Source of the DNA: Acidimicrobiaceae bacterium
GTDB lineage: Bacteria; Actinomycetota; Acidimicrobiia; Acidimicrobiales; UBA8190
Direction of reading: 5' to 3'
NCBI GenBank assembly: GCA_003151475.1
Contig: PLXQ01000075.1
Coordinates: 1 to 64,000, forward strand
DNA length: 64,000 nt
The notes beneath the pieces are model-generated. The model saw only the letters and a program-made list of their open reading frames with translations, was not told the origin of the DNA and made no database searches. The position numbers were made by a program, and so were the translations under genes. This document shows positions 32,911 through 41,812 of the stretch, piece after piece; the first letter of the stretch is position 1; every line of letters begins with the position of its first letter.

Positions 32911-34749
32911 ATGACCAGGCGAGTAAGCCGTGAGTCGTACTCAGGACAAGGCTCCGAGGGCTCGACCCAGGCCTCGGCCGACCTCCGTACCCTGGGGCAG
33001 TCCCAGGTGATCGGCGCATCCACCGCCGATGTGGGAAATACCCGGGAGAGGGTCCGTCAGGGACGTCTCTTCCGACTCGGTCTCGTCCTGCTGCCGATCG
33101 CCCTGCTTCTCGTGCTCCGGGCCGTCGTATGGGGTGGCGGTCCCTTCGCACTGCCGCACTTCCCCCATGCCCTTCTCCCCTACCTCCCGGCCATGGCCCT
33201 GATCACGTTGCTCTCGGTCGCCATCATCGTGCCCCTGCTCGGTGCCGGCCGGTCGCCCCATGTGCTGTACCGGCCCAGTGAGATCGATGTCCGGTTCGAG
33301 GACGTCCGTGGCGCCGGCCTGGTGGTCGATGAGGTCGTAAAGACACTCAACCTCTTCCTCGGTCACCGCAAGTTCACCGAGCACATGGGCGGGTCCCCGC
33401 GCCGTGCGCTTCTGTTCGAAGGACCTCCGGGAACGGGCAAGACTTACATGGCCAAGGCCATGGCGGCGGAAGCCGGTGTGCCGTTTCTCTTCGTCTCGTC
33501 GTCCGCCTTCCAGTCGATGTACTACGGCCAGACCAACCGCAAGATCCGGTCGTACTTCAAGGCTCTGCGCAAGTACGCCCGACGCGAAGGCGGGGCCATC
33601 GGGTTCATCGAGGAGATCGACGCCATCGGCGGCGCCCGGGGCGGCATGGGGACGGGACGGGCCGAAGGCGTTTCCGGCGTCGTCAACGAGCTCCTCATCC
33701 AGCTCCAGTCCTTCGACGAGCCCGCCCTGATGACCCGCATCGGCGCCGCTCTGGCCGACAAGGTGAACGCGTGGATGCCCGCCGGACGGCAGATTCAGAA
33801 GAAGCCGGCCACGCCCGCCAACATCCTCGTGATCGGTGCCACCAACCGCGCCGCCGACCTTGACCCCGCTCTCGTCCGACCCGGACGCTTCGACCGGACG
33901 ATCTACTTCGATCTGCCCAGCCGCTCCGGCCGGCGCGAGATCATCGACTACTACCTGGAGAAGAAGGCACACGAGCCCGAGCTCGATGTCCCCGCTCAGC
34001 GCGACACGCTGGCGGCAGTGACCTTCGGGTACTCGCCGGTGATGATCGAGCACCTCCTGGACGAGGCGCTCATCTGGGCCCTGCGCCGCCAAGGCGACCG
34101 CTTGTCGTGGGCCGACATCCAGAACGCCAAGATGACCGAGGAGATCGGCCTGGCGCAGCCCGTCGAGTACGCCGAGGCCGAGCGACGGACGATCGCCACC
34201 CACGAAGCCGGACATGCCGTGGTGGCATGGCTGGTGGGCAAGGGGCGCAAGCTCGACGTCCTCTCCATCATCAAGCGCAAGGATGCTCTGGGCCTGCTCG
34301 CCCACTCCGAGGAGGAGGAGCGGTTCTTGAAGACACGTACCGAGATGGAGGCCCTCATCCACATCGCCTTCGGTGGCATGGTGGCCGAGGAGATGTACTT
34401 CGGCGAAGCCGGCTCGGGAGTGGCGAGCGACCTGAAGGCAGCGACCATCGCCGCTTGCCAGATGATCGGCAGCCTGGGCATGGGCACGACCCTGATCTCC
34501 GCTGCTGCGCTCGAGACCGCCGGCGGCGGCAACATCGTGGCCAAGGTGCTGTCCAACGACGACGGACGCGACGAGGTCGAGGGCGTTCTCAGCCAGGCCA
34601 AAGCCGAAGTCAGAAAGCTTCTCGAGATGAACCAGTCGGTGGTCGAGGGACTGCGCGACGCCCTTCTCGAGCGAGACGAGCTTGTCGGAGCCGAGATCCT
34701 CGAGGTCATCGCCTCGGTCGGGACTCCCGCTCTGGAGGCAACCGTCTAA
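32911..34749 (+). CDS. Divergent FtsH-like AAA+ membrane protease
   Basis: 612 aa. Two N-terminal membrane helices (about residues 53-75 and 91-113), AAA+ Walker A GPPGTGKT at 171-178, Walker B region GFIEEIDAIG at 231-240, Arg-finger segment ATNRAADLDPALVRPGRFDR, and the metallopeptidase HEAGH at 431-435 with a later SDLKAAT supplying the third ligand. It differs from housekeeping FtsH: MYYGQ replaces the MFVGVGA-type pore loop, the first acidic residue of Walker B is Glu rather than Asp, and about 35 extra residues precede ATNRA. It probably degrades membrane proteins as a paralogue. An ATG at 32911 is used; no ribosome binding site is clear. Confidence 0.8.
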   Translation: MTRRVSRESYSGQGSEGSTQASADLRTLGQSQVIGASTADVGNTRERVRQGRLFRLGLVLLPIALLLVLRAVVWGGGPFALPHFPHALLPYLPAMALITLLSVAIIVPLLGAGRSPHVLYRPSEIDVRFEDVRGAGLVVDEVVKTLNLFLGHRKFTEHMGGSPRRALLFEGPPGTGKTYMAKAMAAEAGVPFLFVSSSAFQSMYYGQTNRKIRSYFKALRKYARREGGAIGFIEEIDAIGGARGGMGTGRAEGVSGVVNELLIQLQSFDEPALMTRIGAALADKVNAWMPAGRQIQKKPATPANILVIGATNRAADLDPALVRPGRFDRTIYFDLPSRSGRREIIDYYLEKKAHEPELDVPAQRDTLAAVTFGYSPVMIEHLLDEALIWALRRQGDRLSWADIQNAKMTEEIGLAQPVEYAEAERRTIATHEAGHAVVAWLVGKGRKLDVLSIIKRKDALGLLAHSEEEERFLKTRTEMEALIHIAFGGMVAEEMYFGEAGSGVASDLKAATIAACQMIGSLGMGTTLISAAALETAGGGNIVAKVLSNDDGRDEVEGVLSQAKAEVRKLLEMNQSVVEGLRDALLERDELVGAEILEVIASVGTPALEATV

Positions 34750-34752
34750 GTT

Positions 34753-34787
34753 CTCGACGTCGAACCGGGGGGACTCGACGTCGAACC
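34753..34787. repeat. 14-bp direct repeat after ftsH
   Basis: CTCGACGTCGAACC at 34753-34766 and 34774-34787, identical, 21-base period. It begins three bases after the FtsH-like stop codon. Confidence 0.75.
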
Positions 34788-34820
34788 AAGGGCAGCGCCG
34801 CGGCGGCGGCGCTGCCCTTG
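34787..34820. terminator. Strong hairpin between convergent genes
   Basis: CAAGGGCAGCGCCGC (34787-34801) pairs perfectly with GCGGCGCTGCCCTTG (34806-34820) over 15 bp with a GGCG loop. It lies between the FtsH-like gene and dprA and could serve both strands. There is no T tract. Confidence 0.65.
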
Positions 34821-34831
34821 CATCATCTGCG

Positions 34832-34901
34832 GCCCGGCACGAACAGCCCGGCACCAACGGCCCGCTCCAACGACCCCGCACCAACGGCCCCGCTCTAACG
34901 A
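34832..34901. repeat. 14-bp tandem repeat, five copies
   Basis: Units of GCCCGGCACCAACG type at 34832, 34846, 34860, 34874 and 34888. The last unit carries the dprA stop codon (CTA at 34895-34897 on this strand). Confidence 0.8.
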
Positions 34902-36031
34902 CCCGGTCGAGACCACCAACCGCCGGCCCCCGATGCCAGGCCCGCGGCCGCCAATTGCTCGAGGGCGACGGCCACATCGGCCAGAGGTAGCGCACAGCGG
35001 CGGACGATCGTGTCCAAGTTGGCGGGATCGTGGTCGAGAGTCTCCAAGATCCGGGCCGAGATCGGATTCGGCACCGGACACCGCAGTCCCCCCTCTGGCG
35101 TCACCCGGGCCGGGCGCCGCGGCGGAACGATCCCAGACTGGCCGGCGATGGCCAGCTCCACGGCGGCAATGACGTCCTGGACGTCTCGCACCGGTACCGC
35201 GCCGTCGACCAAGAGGGCGTTGCACCCCATGGAGGCCGAGCTGCGTACCGATCCGGGGACAGCCGCCACGGTCACGGCCCGGTCCGACGCACACTTCACG
35301 GTGTTCAGTGATCCGCCCTTGCGGTGGCATTCCACGACCACGACAACGTGAGCGAGAGCGGCTATGACCCGGCTCCGCACGGCGAAGAGCCAGACAGGGG
35401 CACCCGCCGATCCCGGAGCTCGTTCGGAGAGCACGACACCGGTGTCGGCGACCGCCCTCTGGAGCTGCTGCTCCGCCGGCCGTGACGGCGCGTCGAGGGC
35501 GGTGCCGATGACGGCCACCGGCGGGGCCCCGCCGATCGCCGCCAGGACGCCGGCGTGCCCGGCCGAGTCGATGCCCCGGGCCAGCCCCGACACCACCACC
35601 ACGCCCGCCCCGGACAGACCCCGCCCGAGCTCCGAGGCCACACCGAGCCCGTAGGGGGTGGCACTACGGGTACCGACGATCGCCACCCGGGGACTGGCGT
35701 CGATGAAGGTCGGGTTCCCGAGGGTGAAGAGAACTCCGGGAGCCTCAGGGTCAGATGCCAGCGCGGCGGGATAGCCGGGCCGCCCCAGAATGCGGACTCC
35801 GATGCCTGCCCGCGCGCATCTCTCGCCCACCGACTCGAGCAGCGCCGGCGTGGCCTTCGACTTGTACCGTCCGTCGGGGTCGGCGCCGTGTCTGCCCCGG
35901 GCGAGCGCCTCCCACGCGCCCTGCATCTCGTAGCCGTCGATGAATCGGCGCATCCGAGCGGGGCCGGCACCGAGAGCGGCGATGGCGGCGGCGAAGCGCT
36001 CGTCGTCAGCGAGGTGACCGAGGCCCCTCAT
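34895..36031 (-). CDS. dprA: DNA-processing protein DprA
   Basis: 378 aa. The Rossmann core includes VAIVGTRSATPYG, VVSGLARGIDSAGHAGVLAA and a PPVAVIGTALD segment; it is preceded by a SAM-like N-terminal domain and followed by a winged-helix C-terminus (ISARILETLDHDPANLDTIV). DprA loads RecA on incoming single-stranded DNA in transformation. The ATG overlaps the comM stop by four bases (ATGA). The stop lies in a tandem repeat. Confidence 0.92.
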   Translation of the reverse strand: MRGLGHLADDERFAAAIAALGAGPARMRRFIDGYEMQGAWEALARGRHGADPDGRYKSKATPALLESVGERCARAGIGVRILGRPGYPAALASDPEAPGVLFTLGNPTFIDASPRVAIVGTRSATPYGLGVASELGRGLSGAGVVVVSGLARGIDSAGHAGVLAAIGGAPPVAVIGTALDAPSRPAEQQLQRAVADTGVVLSERAPGSAGAPVWLFAVRSRVIAALAHVVVVVECHRKGGSLNTVKCASDRAVTVAAVPGSVRSSASMGCNALLVDGAVPVRDVQDVIAAVELAIAGQSGIVPPRRPARVTPEGGLRCPVPNPISARILETLDHDPANLDTIVRRCALPLADVAVALEQLAAAGLASGAGGWWSRPGR

Positions 36032-37548
36032 GACGGCACCTCGTGGGCCTGGGCGCCACGGGCATCTCGCAGGTGAATGGCTTCTGCCACTTGGCGCTCG
36101 CCGATCACGGGCCCGACATCGTCGAGATCGGCGAGCGTCCGGGCCACTCGTCGGATCCTGTGAAACCCCCGGGCCGACAGCGCTCCTGATCGCAGACGCC
36201 GTTCGAGCAGAGCGGCGCCCTCGGGCGACAGCGGGCACAGCTCGTCGAGCAGTTGCGGCGCGATCTCGGCATTGCACCGCACGCCGCGCGTGGCCGCCAC
36301 CAGGCGGGCGAAGCGGACCCGCTCGGCCACCACTGCCGAGGCCTCCCCGGGAGGACCTCCCAGGAGATCGTCGACGTCGGGACGCCCGAGACCAAGAGCC
36401 AGATCGAATCGGTCGAGCAAAGGCGCCGAGAGACGCCGGGCATAACGGGCGCGCGCTGCCTCGGTGCATCGGCAGGCACCGGGGACGCTTCCCTCGCCGC
36501 ATGGACACGGGTTCATGGCACCGACCAGCAAGAAGCGCGCCGGCAGGTCGATGGCTCGACGGGCCCGCCTGATCCGGACGACACCCTCCTCGAGTGGCTG
36601 GCGCAACATGTCGAGGGCGACGGCCGGGAACTCGCCCAGCTCGTCGAGGAACAACACCCCGCAGTGGGCGAGAGAAATCTCCCCCGGGCGCAGCCAGGCC
36701 GTTCCACCGCCGACGAGCGACACCTCGGTGGCCCCGTGATGAGGTGCCCGAAAGGGCGGGCGCTGCGCCAGAGCGCCACCGGCGAGGCTCACGCCGGCGG
36801 CCGAGTGGATGCGCGTGACCTCGAGGGCGTCGTCTCGCCCGAGTGGCGGGAGAAGCCCGGGGAGCCGGGTGGCGAGCATGGTCTTGCCCGAACCGGGGGG
36901 ACCCACGAGCAGCAGATGGTGTCCCCCGGCGGCGGCCACCTCGAGTGCGCGTCGTCCGACCGGCTGACCTCGGACGTCAGCCAGATCGGGACTCGGTGGC
37001 AACTCGGTCGCGTCGGTCGTGCGAGCCGCAGTGTCCGCCCACGGACCCTGTCCCCGAAGGGCGGACACGAGCTGGCCCAGGCCGGCGGCCCCGCGCACCT
37101 CGTGTCCGCCCACCAATCGTGCTTCGACGGCGCATTCGACCGGGACCACCACCCGCCGGCACGTGAGAGCGGCGACCATGGGCACGATGCCGGGAACCGG
37201 CCGGAGGGAGCCGTCAAGCCCGAGCTCGCCGATGAAGGCGGTGTCTTCGACGTCTCTTTCCGACACCGAGCCGTCGGCCACCAGGACACCGATGGCGATG
37301 GGCAGGTCGAGCCCGGACCCCCCTTTTCGTCGACCTGACGGAGCAAGATTGACCGTCACCCGGTGCTTGGGCCAGGTCAGGGCGCTCGACAAGACGGCGG
37401 CGCGCACCCGGTCACGCGACTCGCGCACAGCGGCGTCGGGAAGGCCGACGACGGTGAATCCGGGCAGGCCACCCGAAACATGGACCTCCACGGCGACGGG
37501 ACGACCGTCGACTCCGTGAAGAGTGGCAGATGGGACAGAGGCGAGCAC
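36028..37548 (-). CDS. comM: YifB/ComM Mg-chelatase-like AAA ATPase
   Basis: 506 aa. An N-terminal Lon-protease-like domain (GVDGRPVAVEVHVSGGLPGF) is followed by Walker A GPPGSGKTMLATRLPGLLPP, Walker B GVLFLDELGEF and the NPCPCG Cys motif typical of ComM. The C-terminal domain is the Mg-chelatase type. ComM is a branch-migration helicase in transformation. The GTG at 37548 is preceded by GGGAG with five bases between and gives the family start; longer frames to 37647 are not conserved. Coupled to dprA. Confidence 0.92.
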   Translation of the reverse strand: MLASVPSATLHGVDGRPVAVEVHVSGGLPGFTVVGLPDAAVRESRDRVRAAVLSSALTWPKHRVTVNLAPSGRRKGGSGLDLPIAIGVLVADGSVSERDVEDTAFIGELGLDGSLRPVPGIVPMVAALTCRRVVVPVECAVEARLVGGHEVRGAAGLGQLVSALRGQGPWADTAARTTDATELPPSPDLADVRGQPVGRRALEVAAAGGHHLLLVGPPGSGKTMLATRLPGLLPPLGRDDALEVTRIHSAAGVSLAGGALAQRPPFRAPHHGATEVSLVGGGTAWLRPGEISLAHCGVLFLDELGEFPAVALDMLRQPLEEGVVRIRRARRAIDLPARFLLVGAMNPCPCGEGSVPGACRCTEAARARYARRLSAPLLDRFDLALGLGRPDVDDLLGGPPGEASAVVAERVRFARLVAATRGVRCNAEIAPQLLDELCPLSPEGAALLERRLRSGALSARGFHRIRRVARTLADLDDVGPVIGERQVAEAIHLRDARGAQAHEVPS

Positions 37549-37848
37549 GACAGCTCCCACGGGGATCGGCGTCGGTCGCGAGACCGATGCTGCTTTGGTG
37601 AGAGGGCCGTTCCCTGAGGCGCCGGCCGCACGAGGCGTAGCCCGCACGGTACGGCAGGGGTGTATCAGCCACCGGGCGCGTGCCCGAGACCCCGGACGGT
37701 CGAAGCGTTCGATCGGCCGATAAGGACCGACGGGCCGATCAGAGGACAGGGCGTCCCCGGCGGCCGCTGCTTACAGCCCGATGGTCATGAAACAGTCATG
37801 ACCGACCGGGGCAAGCAGGCAACCGCCGGGAGGCGCTGCCCATTTCCT

Positions 37849-38628
37849 CTAGCTGTTGGGGGTACGCAGCTTGAACTGAGCGCCGGCGGGGTCGGCCACG
37901 GTGGCGAGGCGACCGTGGGGAGTGTCCTCGGCCTCCATTACGACCGAACCGCCGAGGGCCTTGACCTTGGCGATGGTGGCGTCGGCATCGTCTGTCTCCC
38001 AATAGACCGACCAGTAAGAGGGCACACCTTCGGGCAGGAATGCCGCGGCGTCCATGATCCCGGCCAGCTCGCCTTCGCCCGCCGGATCATGCATGGTTGT
38101 GTAACGGAATTCATCGGTGTCGGCGACGGCACTCGTCTCCCAGTGGAAGACGGAGCGATAGAACGAGACGGCGGCGCCATGGTCGCGGGTATGCAGCTCG
38201 AACCAGCTCGGGGCCCCGTGCTCGTTCAGCACGGTGAACCCGGGGAAGGTCCCCGGCTGCCAGGTGCCGAGGTGGGCTCCGGTCGGGTCGACAAGGATCG
38301 CCTGCTTCCCCAGATCGGCGACGTCCATGGACGGGCTGATGATCTGGGCACCGTGGGCCTCGGCCGCCTCGAGAGTCTTGGTGATGTCGTCGGTGGCCAG
38401 ATAGATCTGCCAGGCGTCTGAGGCAGCCTGGTCGCCCATGGCGCCCATGGCGCCGGCCACAGGGACACCGTTGCGGGTGAACATGAAGTAGCCGCCGAAC
38501 TCCGGGCTCGGGTCCTGCGCTTCCCACCCGAAGAGTTCGGCGTAGAACGTGCGACTGCCCTCCACGTCGGAGGTCCACAGATCGGTCCAGCACGGCGCTC
38601 CGACGGGGGCACTGTCTCGAGTGGGCAT
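37849..38628 (-). CDS. VOC-fold protein with two glyoxalase-like domains
   Basis: 259 aa. Two tandem vicinal-oxygen-chelate domains, each with a pattern like WTDLWTSDVEGSRTFYAELF and WFELHTRDHGAAVSFYRSVF followed by about 100 residues ending in P-T/A-GA. Similar proteins act as dioxygenases or resistance/binding proteins; the substrate is not known. AAAAAGGAG before the ATG at 38628 decides the start. The 200 bases between it and comM hold nothing I can identify. Confidence 0.8.
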   Translation of the reverse strand: MPTRDSAPVGAPCWTDLWTSDVEGSRTFYAELFGWEAQDPSPEFGGYFMFTRNGVPVAGAMGAMGDQAASDAWQIYLATDDITKTLEAAEAHGAQIISPSMDVADLGKQAILVDPTGAHLGTWQPGTFPGFTVLNEHGAPSWFELHTRDHGAAVSFYRSVFHWETSAVADTDEFRYTTMHDPAGEGELAGIMDAAAFLPEGVPSYWSVYWETDDADATIAKVKALGGSVVMEAEDTPHGRLATVADPAGAQFKLRTPNS

Positions 38629-38833
38629 GGCTACTCCTTTTTCTCCGAAGTTTGGTTCGTTGAATGGTTTCACCACACTCGACGGGTTCGGGGGCCGAGA
38701 ATCATCGGTCCTCCGAGGAGTTCATGCCACGCCGGCGCCCGACTCGGCCCGGCCCTGCCTCGGATCGGGTTCCGCATGGCGCGGCACGACGGGCGGCCGA
38801 TGAGATCACCGGCCCGGGCCCGTCCACCAGGTG

Positions 38834-39067
38834 ATGGTTTCCATCCAACGTTGGTGCCGGATCACCGTGGTGGGCCCCGACGGTGCGGTGCTGACCGACG
38901 ACGTGCTCGAGGGACCGGCCCCCCCTGACCTGGGTGCCATGGACGAGGTGGCCCGTTGGGCACTGCTGGCGGCCCGTCTGAACGGCACGATCGGACTGAC
39001 CGAGGTCTCGCCCGCCATGCAGGAGCTTCTCGAGCTCGGTGGCCTAGGAATCGAGGTGCAGGGGTAG
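38834..39067 (+). CDS. Small hypothetical protein
   Basis: 77 aa, not recognised. It has an alternating pattern (RWCRITVVGPDGAVLTDDVL, then ALLAARLNGTIGLTEVSPAM) suggesting a compact beta-alpha-beta fold, with no signal peptide. The end overlaps the convergent sigma factor gene by 24 bases. A ribosome binding site is not clear, so translation is plausible rather than certain. Confidence 0.4.
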   Translation: MVSIQRWCRITVVGPDGAVLTDDVLEGPAPPDLGAMDEVARWALLAARLNGTIGLTEVSPAMQELLELGGLGIEVQG

Positions 39068-40072
39068 ACCGAACTCGGGAAAGAGCCGTTCGGGGTCCAA
39101 GAGGCTCAGGAAGAAATTCATGCCGGTGATCTTTCCTTCCGAGATCTCGAGCACCTGCAGCGCCCACGGCGCGTGACCGCCGGCCCGATCCGGTCGGTAC
39201 TGTCCGAATGCCGGGCAGCCGTTGGCGAAAGCGGGCACGAGCCGTGAACCCCGGCACGCGCTCGGTCCCGGCTGGACCATCCACCGGCCGATATCGACCG
39301 CTCCCCTGATCCACATGGCGAACGGCGGCATCTGCTGGACGGCGTCGTCGTGCAGCAGCGTCACCAGGCGTTCGATGTCATAGCGCTCGAAGGCGTCGAC
39401 GTAGCGCTCGAGCAATTCGGCGTCGGCCGTGTCCAAGGTCTCGCGGCTCTCTTCATTCGGCAGTGCGCCGAGCGTGGCGCGGGCGCGCTGGAGAGCGCTG
39501 TTGACCGCCGCCACACTGGTATCGAGGAGTTCGGCCACTTCTGACACCTGCCAGCGCAGGACCTCGCACAGGATCAGAGCGGCGCGCTGGCGGGCGGGTA
39601 AGTGTTGGAGCGCGGTGACGAAGGCCAGGCGGATGGACTCGCGGTACTGGGCGATCTCGGCCGGATCCGTGCTCTCGGGGGCGACACGGGCATCGGGAAC
39701 CGGGGTCACCCACGTGGCTTCGGGCAGCGTCGGGCCGAGGTGGGACTCCTCGGGGGGCGAGGCCGGACCCATCTCCATGGGTCGGGCCCGGCGTTGGACC
39801 TGGCGGTGCATGTCGATGCACACGTTGGTGGCGATGCGATACAACCACGAGCGCACGCTGGAGCGACCTTCGAAGTCCTCGGCGTGGCGCCAGGCTCTCA
39901 GCATGGTCTCCTGGACGGCATCCTCGGCTTCGAAGCCGGAACCAAGCATCCGGTAGCAGTAGCCGTTCAACTCCCGCCGGAACGGCTCCAGGTCAGATGG
40001 AGCCGGAGCCTCCTCGCGCAGGGCCACGGGACCAGATACTACCGAAGGGGACTCGAACATGACATCGGCCAT
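39044..40072 (-). CDS. RNA polymerase sigma factor, SigG-like with SnoaL-type C-terminus
   Basis: 342 aa. Region 2 is LEPFRRELNGYCYRMLGSGF to AWRHAEDF; region 4 is LPARQRAALILCEVLRWQVS then VAELLDTSVAAVNSALQRAR. A C-terminal domain of about 130 residues follows (DAELLERYVDAFERYDIERL, FAMWIRGAVDIGRWM), a SnoaL-like fold as in mycobacterial SigG/SigJ-type factors. Such factors are often controlled through this domain rather than an anti-sigma factor, and no anti-sigma gene is adjacent. Target promoters are unknown. Confidence 0.87.
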   Translation of the reverse strand: MADVMFESPSVVSGPVALREEAPAPSDLEPFRRELNGYCYRMLGSGFEAEDAVQETMLRAWRHAEDFEGRSSVRSWLYRIATNVCIDMHRQVQRRARPMEMGPASPPEESHLGPTLPEATWVTPVPDARVAPESTDPAEIAQYRESIRLAFVTALQHLPARQRAALILCEVLRWQVSEVAELLDTSVAAVNSALQRARATLGALPNEESRETLDTADAELLERYVDAFERYDIERLVTLLHDDAVQQMPPFAMWIRGAVDIGRWMVQPGPSACRGSRLVPAFANGCPAFGQYRPDRAGGHAPWALQVLEISEGKITGMNFFLSLLDPERLFPEFGLPLHLDS

Positions 40073-40174
40073 TACAGGTTGGACGCAACGGTCGATCAGA
40101 AGTCATCGGTCGCCTCCGGCCAACATCTGCCGACTCCGTGGGACCCACCGGGATCCCCCGCCCGGCCGGATCGG

Positions 40175-40963
40175 TCAGTTGCCGGTGAAGTGGGGGTCGC
40201 GCTTTTCGGAGAAGGCGCGCATCGCCTCGCGGGTGTCCTCGGTCGTGAAGTTCACCGTCTGGCAGCGGGCCTCGTCTTCCAGGGCCTGGGCCATGGAGAC
40301 AACCCCACTGTCGTTGAGCAGCTTCTTCGTCATGGAGAGGGCGATGGGCGGACCGGCCGCCAGCCGCCTGGCCCAGTCGTCGACAAAGGCATCGATCTCC
40401 TCGTCGACCACCAGGCGGTTCACGAGACCAATCGAAGCGGCCTCGTCGGCGGACAAGGTGTCGGCGAAATAGGCCAGCTCCTTGGCCCGGTGCAGGCCGA
40501 TAAGGCGCGGCAACAACCAGGAGGACCCGCCGTCCACCGACAACCCCCGGCGGGAAAAGATCTCCGACAGCCGTGCCGAGGACGCCATGACGGTGAGATC
40601 GCAGCACAGCGCCAGACTCAGGCCGGCGCCGGCGGCGATCCCGTTGATCTTGGCGATCGTCGGTTTCGGGAGGTCGTACAGCGCCTGCATGACGGAACCG
40701 AGGAACCGCATGCGGGTAAGAGGGGGATCGTCGCTGTCGCCGCTGATGCCCTTGGGATCGCCGATATCGGCGCCCGAACAGAAGGCCCCACCCGCTCCGG
40801 TGACCACCAGGACGCGGTCCTCGCGCCGACGAGCGACGTCGCCGAACGTGGCGTACAGCTCCTGCCACATCGCGCCGTTGGCGGCGTTCTTGCGCTCAGG
40901 ACGGTTGAGGGTGACAGTGACAACTCCCGCGTCACGCTCCACAATGATGGTCTCGCCGGTCAC
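40175..40963 (-). CDS. Enoyl-CoA hydratase/isomerase family protein
   Basis: 262 aa crotonase-fold enzyme. The oxyanion-hole segments are GAGGAFCSGADIGDPK and KINGIAAGAGLSLALCCDLT; the catalytic region after them has SRRGLSVDGGSSWLLPRLIG. It probably acts in fatty acid beta-oxidation; the exact substrate is open. The GTG lies six bases after TAGGGT. Confidence 0.87.
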   Translation of the reverse strand: MTGETIIVERDAGVVTVTLNRPERKNAANGAMWQELYATFGDVARRREDRVLVVTGAGGAFCSGADIGDPKGISGDSDDPPLTRMRFLGSVMQALYDLPKPTIAKINGIAAGAGLSLALCCDLTVMASSARLSEIFSRRGLSVDGGSSWLLPRLIGLHRAKELAYFADTLSADEAASIGLVNRLVVDEEIDAFVDDWARRLAAGPPIALSMTKKLLNDSGVVSMAQALEDEARCQTVNFTTEDTREAMRAFSEKRDPHFTGN

Positions 40964-40969
40964 GGCGCC

Positions 40970-40975
40970 ACCCTA
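40970..40975 (-). promoter_or_regulatory. Leaderless-type -10 box of the enoyl-CoA hydratase
   Basis: TAGGGT on the coding strand with a six-base gap to the GTG at 40963. Confidence 0.55.
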
Positions 40976-41042
40976 CTCACCAAGCAGGAGAACCGGCCAA
41001 GAGCGCTCGCGATCTTGGTCTCGGCGTCTCGGGTGAGCGGCG

Positions 41043-41462
41043 TCAGAAGGCGTCGTGGAGCATCTCGATGTGGAGCTCTCCAGAGCGGTTCTCCATAACC
41101 CCGGCGACGTCGAAGCGCACGGGCCGCATCCGCGTACCGCGTTGGCGGGTGTCGGCCAGCCACCGCGCCGCCAGCTGCCGGAGCCGTCGCTGCTTGGTGG
41201 CCGTGACGGCGTCAGCGGGTGACCCGAAGGCCGTCGACGAACGGGTCTTCACCTCGCAGACCACGACCACACCATCGGGATCGAGGGCGACCAGATCGAT
41301 CTCTCCGTGGCGGCACCGCCAATTGCGGGCCACGACGTCGTAACCGGCCCGCACGTACCAAAGCGCTACCGCTTCTTCTCCCCGCCGACCAAGATCGGCA
41401 CGACCGAGATCGCCACGACTGACGGGTGATCGAGCACTCGGAGATATCGCGGTCATCTCCAA
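41043..41462 (-). CDS. yraN: UPF0102 family endonuclease-like protein YraN
   Basis: 139 aa. The family pattern is complete: RRGEEAVALWYVRAGYDVVA, RNWRCRHGEIDLVALD, VVCEVKTRS with the D-E-x-K nuclease-like residues, and TKQRRLRQLAARWL. YraN has a Holliday-junction-resolvase-like fold but no proven role. In many actinobacteria it lies directly before comM-dprA; here about 3.5 kb separates them. Confidence 0.9.
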   Translation of the reverse strand: MEMTAISPSARSPVSRGDLGRADLGRRGEEAVALWYVRAGYDVVARNWRCRHGEIDLVALDPDGVVVVCEVKTRSSTAFGSPADAVTATKQRRLRQLAARWLADTRQRGTRMRPVRFDVAGVMENRSGELHIEMLHDAF

Positions 41463-41514
41463 AGTCTCTCCGGGGGGTGTAATACCGCCGGTGGCCGGAC
41501 GCCCCCGCCGGGGC

Positions 41515-41808
41515 TCAGGTGTCGCGTTCGGGGAGCCGCTCCACGTTCACGTCCCGGAAGGTGAGCACCTTGACGCTCGGAACGAACCGGGCCGGGCGGT
41601 ACATGTCCCACACCCAGGCATCGGTCAGTTCGACTTCGATGCAGGTCGGAGCGGAGCTGCTGCCCACCGAGACCTTGACTTCATTGGCCAGGTAGAAGCG
41701 GCGTTCCGTCTCGACCACGTAGTTGAAAAGCGGGAGCACCGTGCGGTACTCCTGAACCAGAGCCAGTTCGATGTCGGCCTCGTAGCGTTCGAGGTCCTCT
41801 TCGCTCAT
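41515..41808 (-). CDS. DUF2469 family protein
   Basis: 97 aa. MSEEDLERYEADIELALVQE and VWDMYRPARFVPSVKVLTFR followed by DVNVE are near-invariant marks of DUF2469, an actinobacterial protein of unknown function encoded in the rplS-yraN region. ATG at 41808 starts at the family's usual residue; a longer frame overlaps rplS. Confidence 0.92.
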   Translation of the reverse strand: MSEEDLERYEADIELALVQEYRTVLPLFNYVVETERRFYLANEVKVSVGSSSAPTCIEVELTDAWVWDMYRPARFVPSVKVLTFRDVNVERLPERDT

Positions 41809-41812
41809 CGCC

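Noticed and set aside
32941-34995. A 684-codon minus-strand open frame antisense to the FtsH-like gene
   Set aside because: It mirrors the third-position GC bias of the plus-strand gene, contains long low-complexity G/D/H/V stretches and no domain; a shadow frame.
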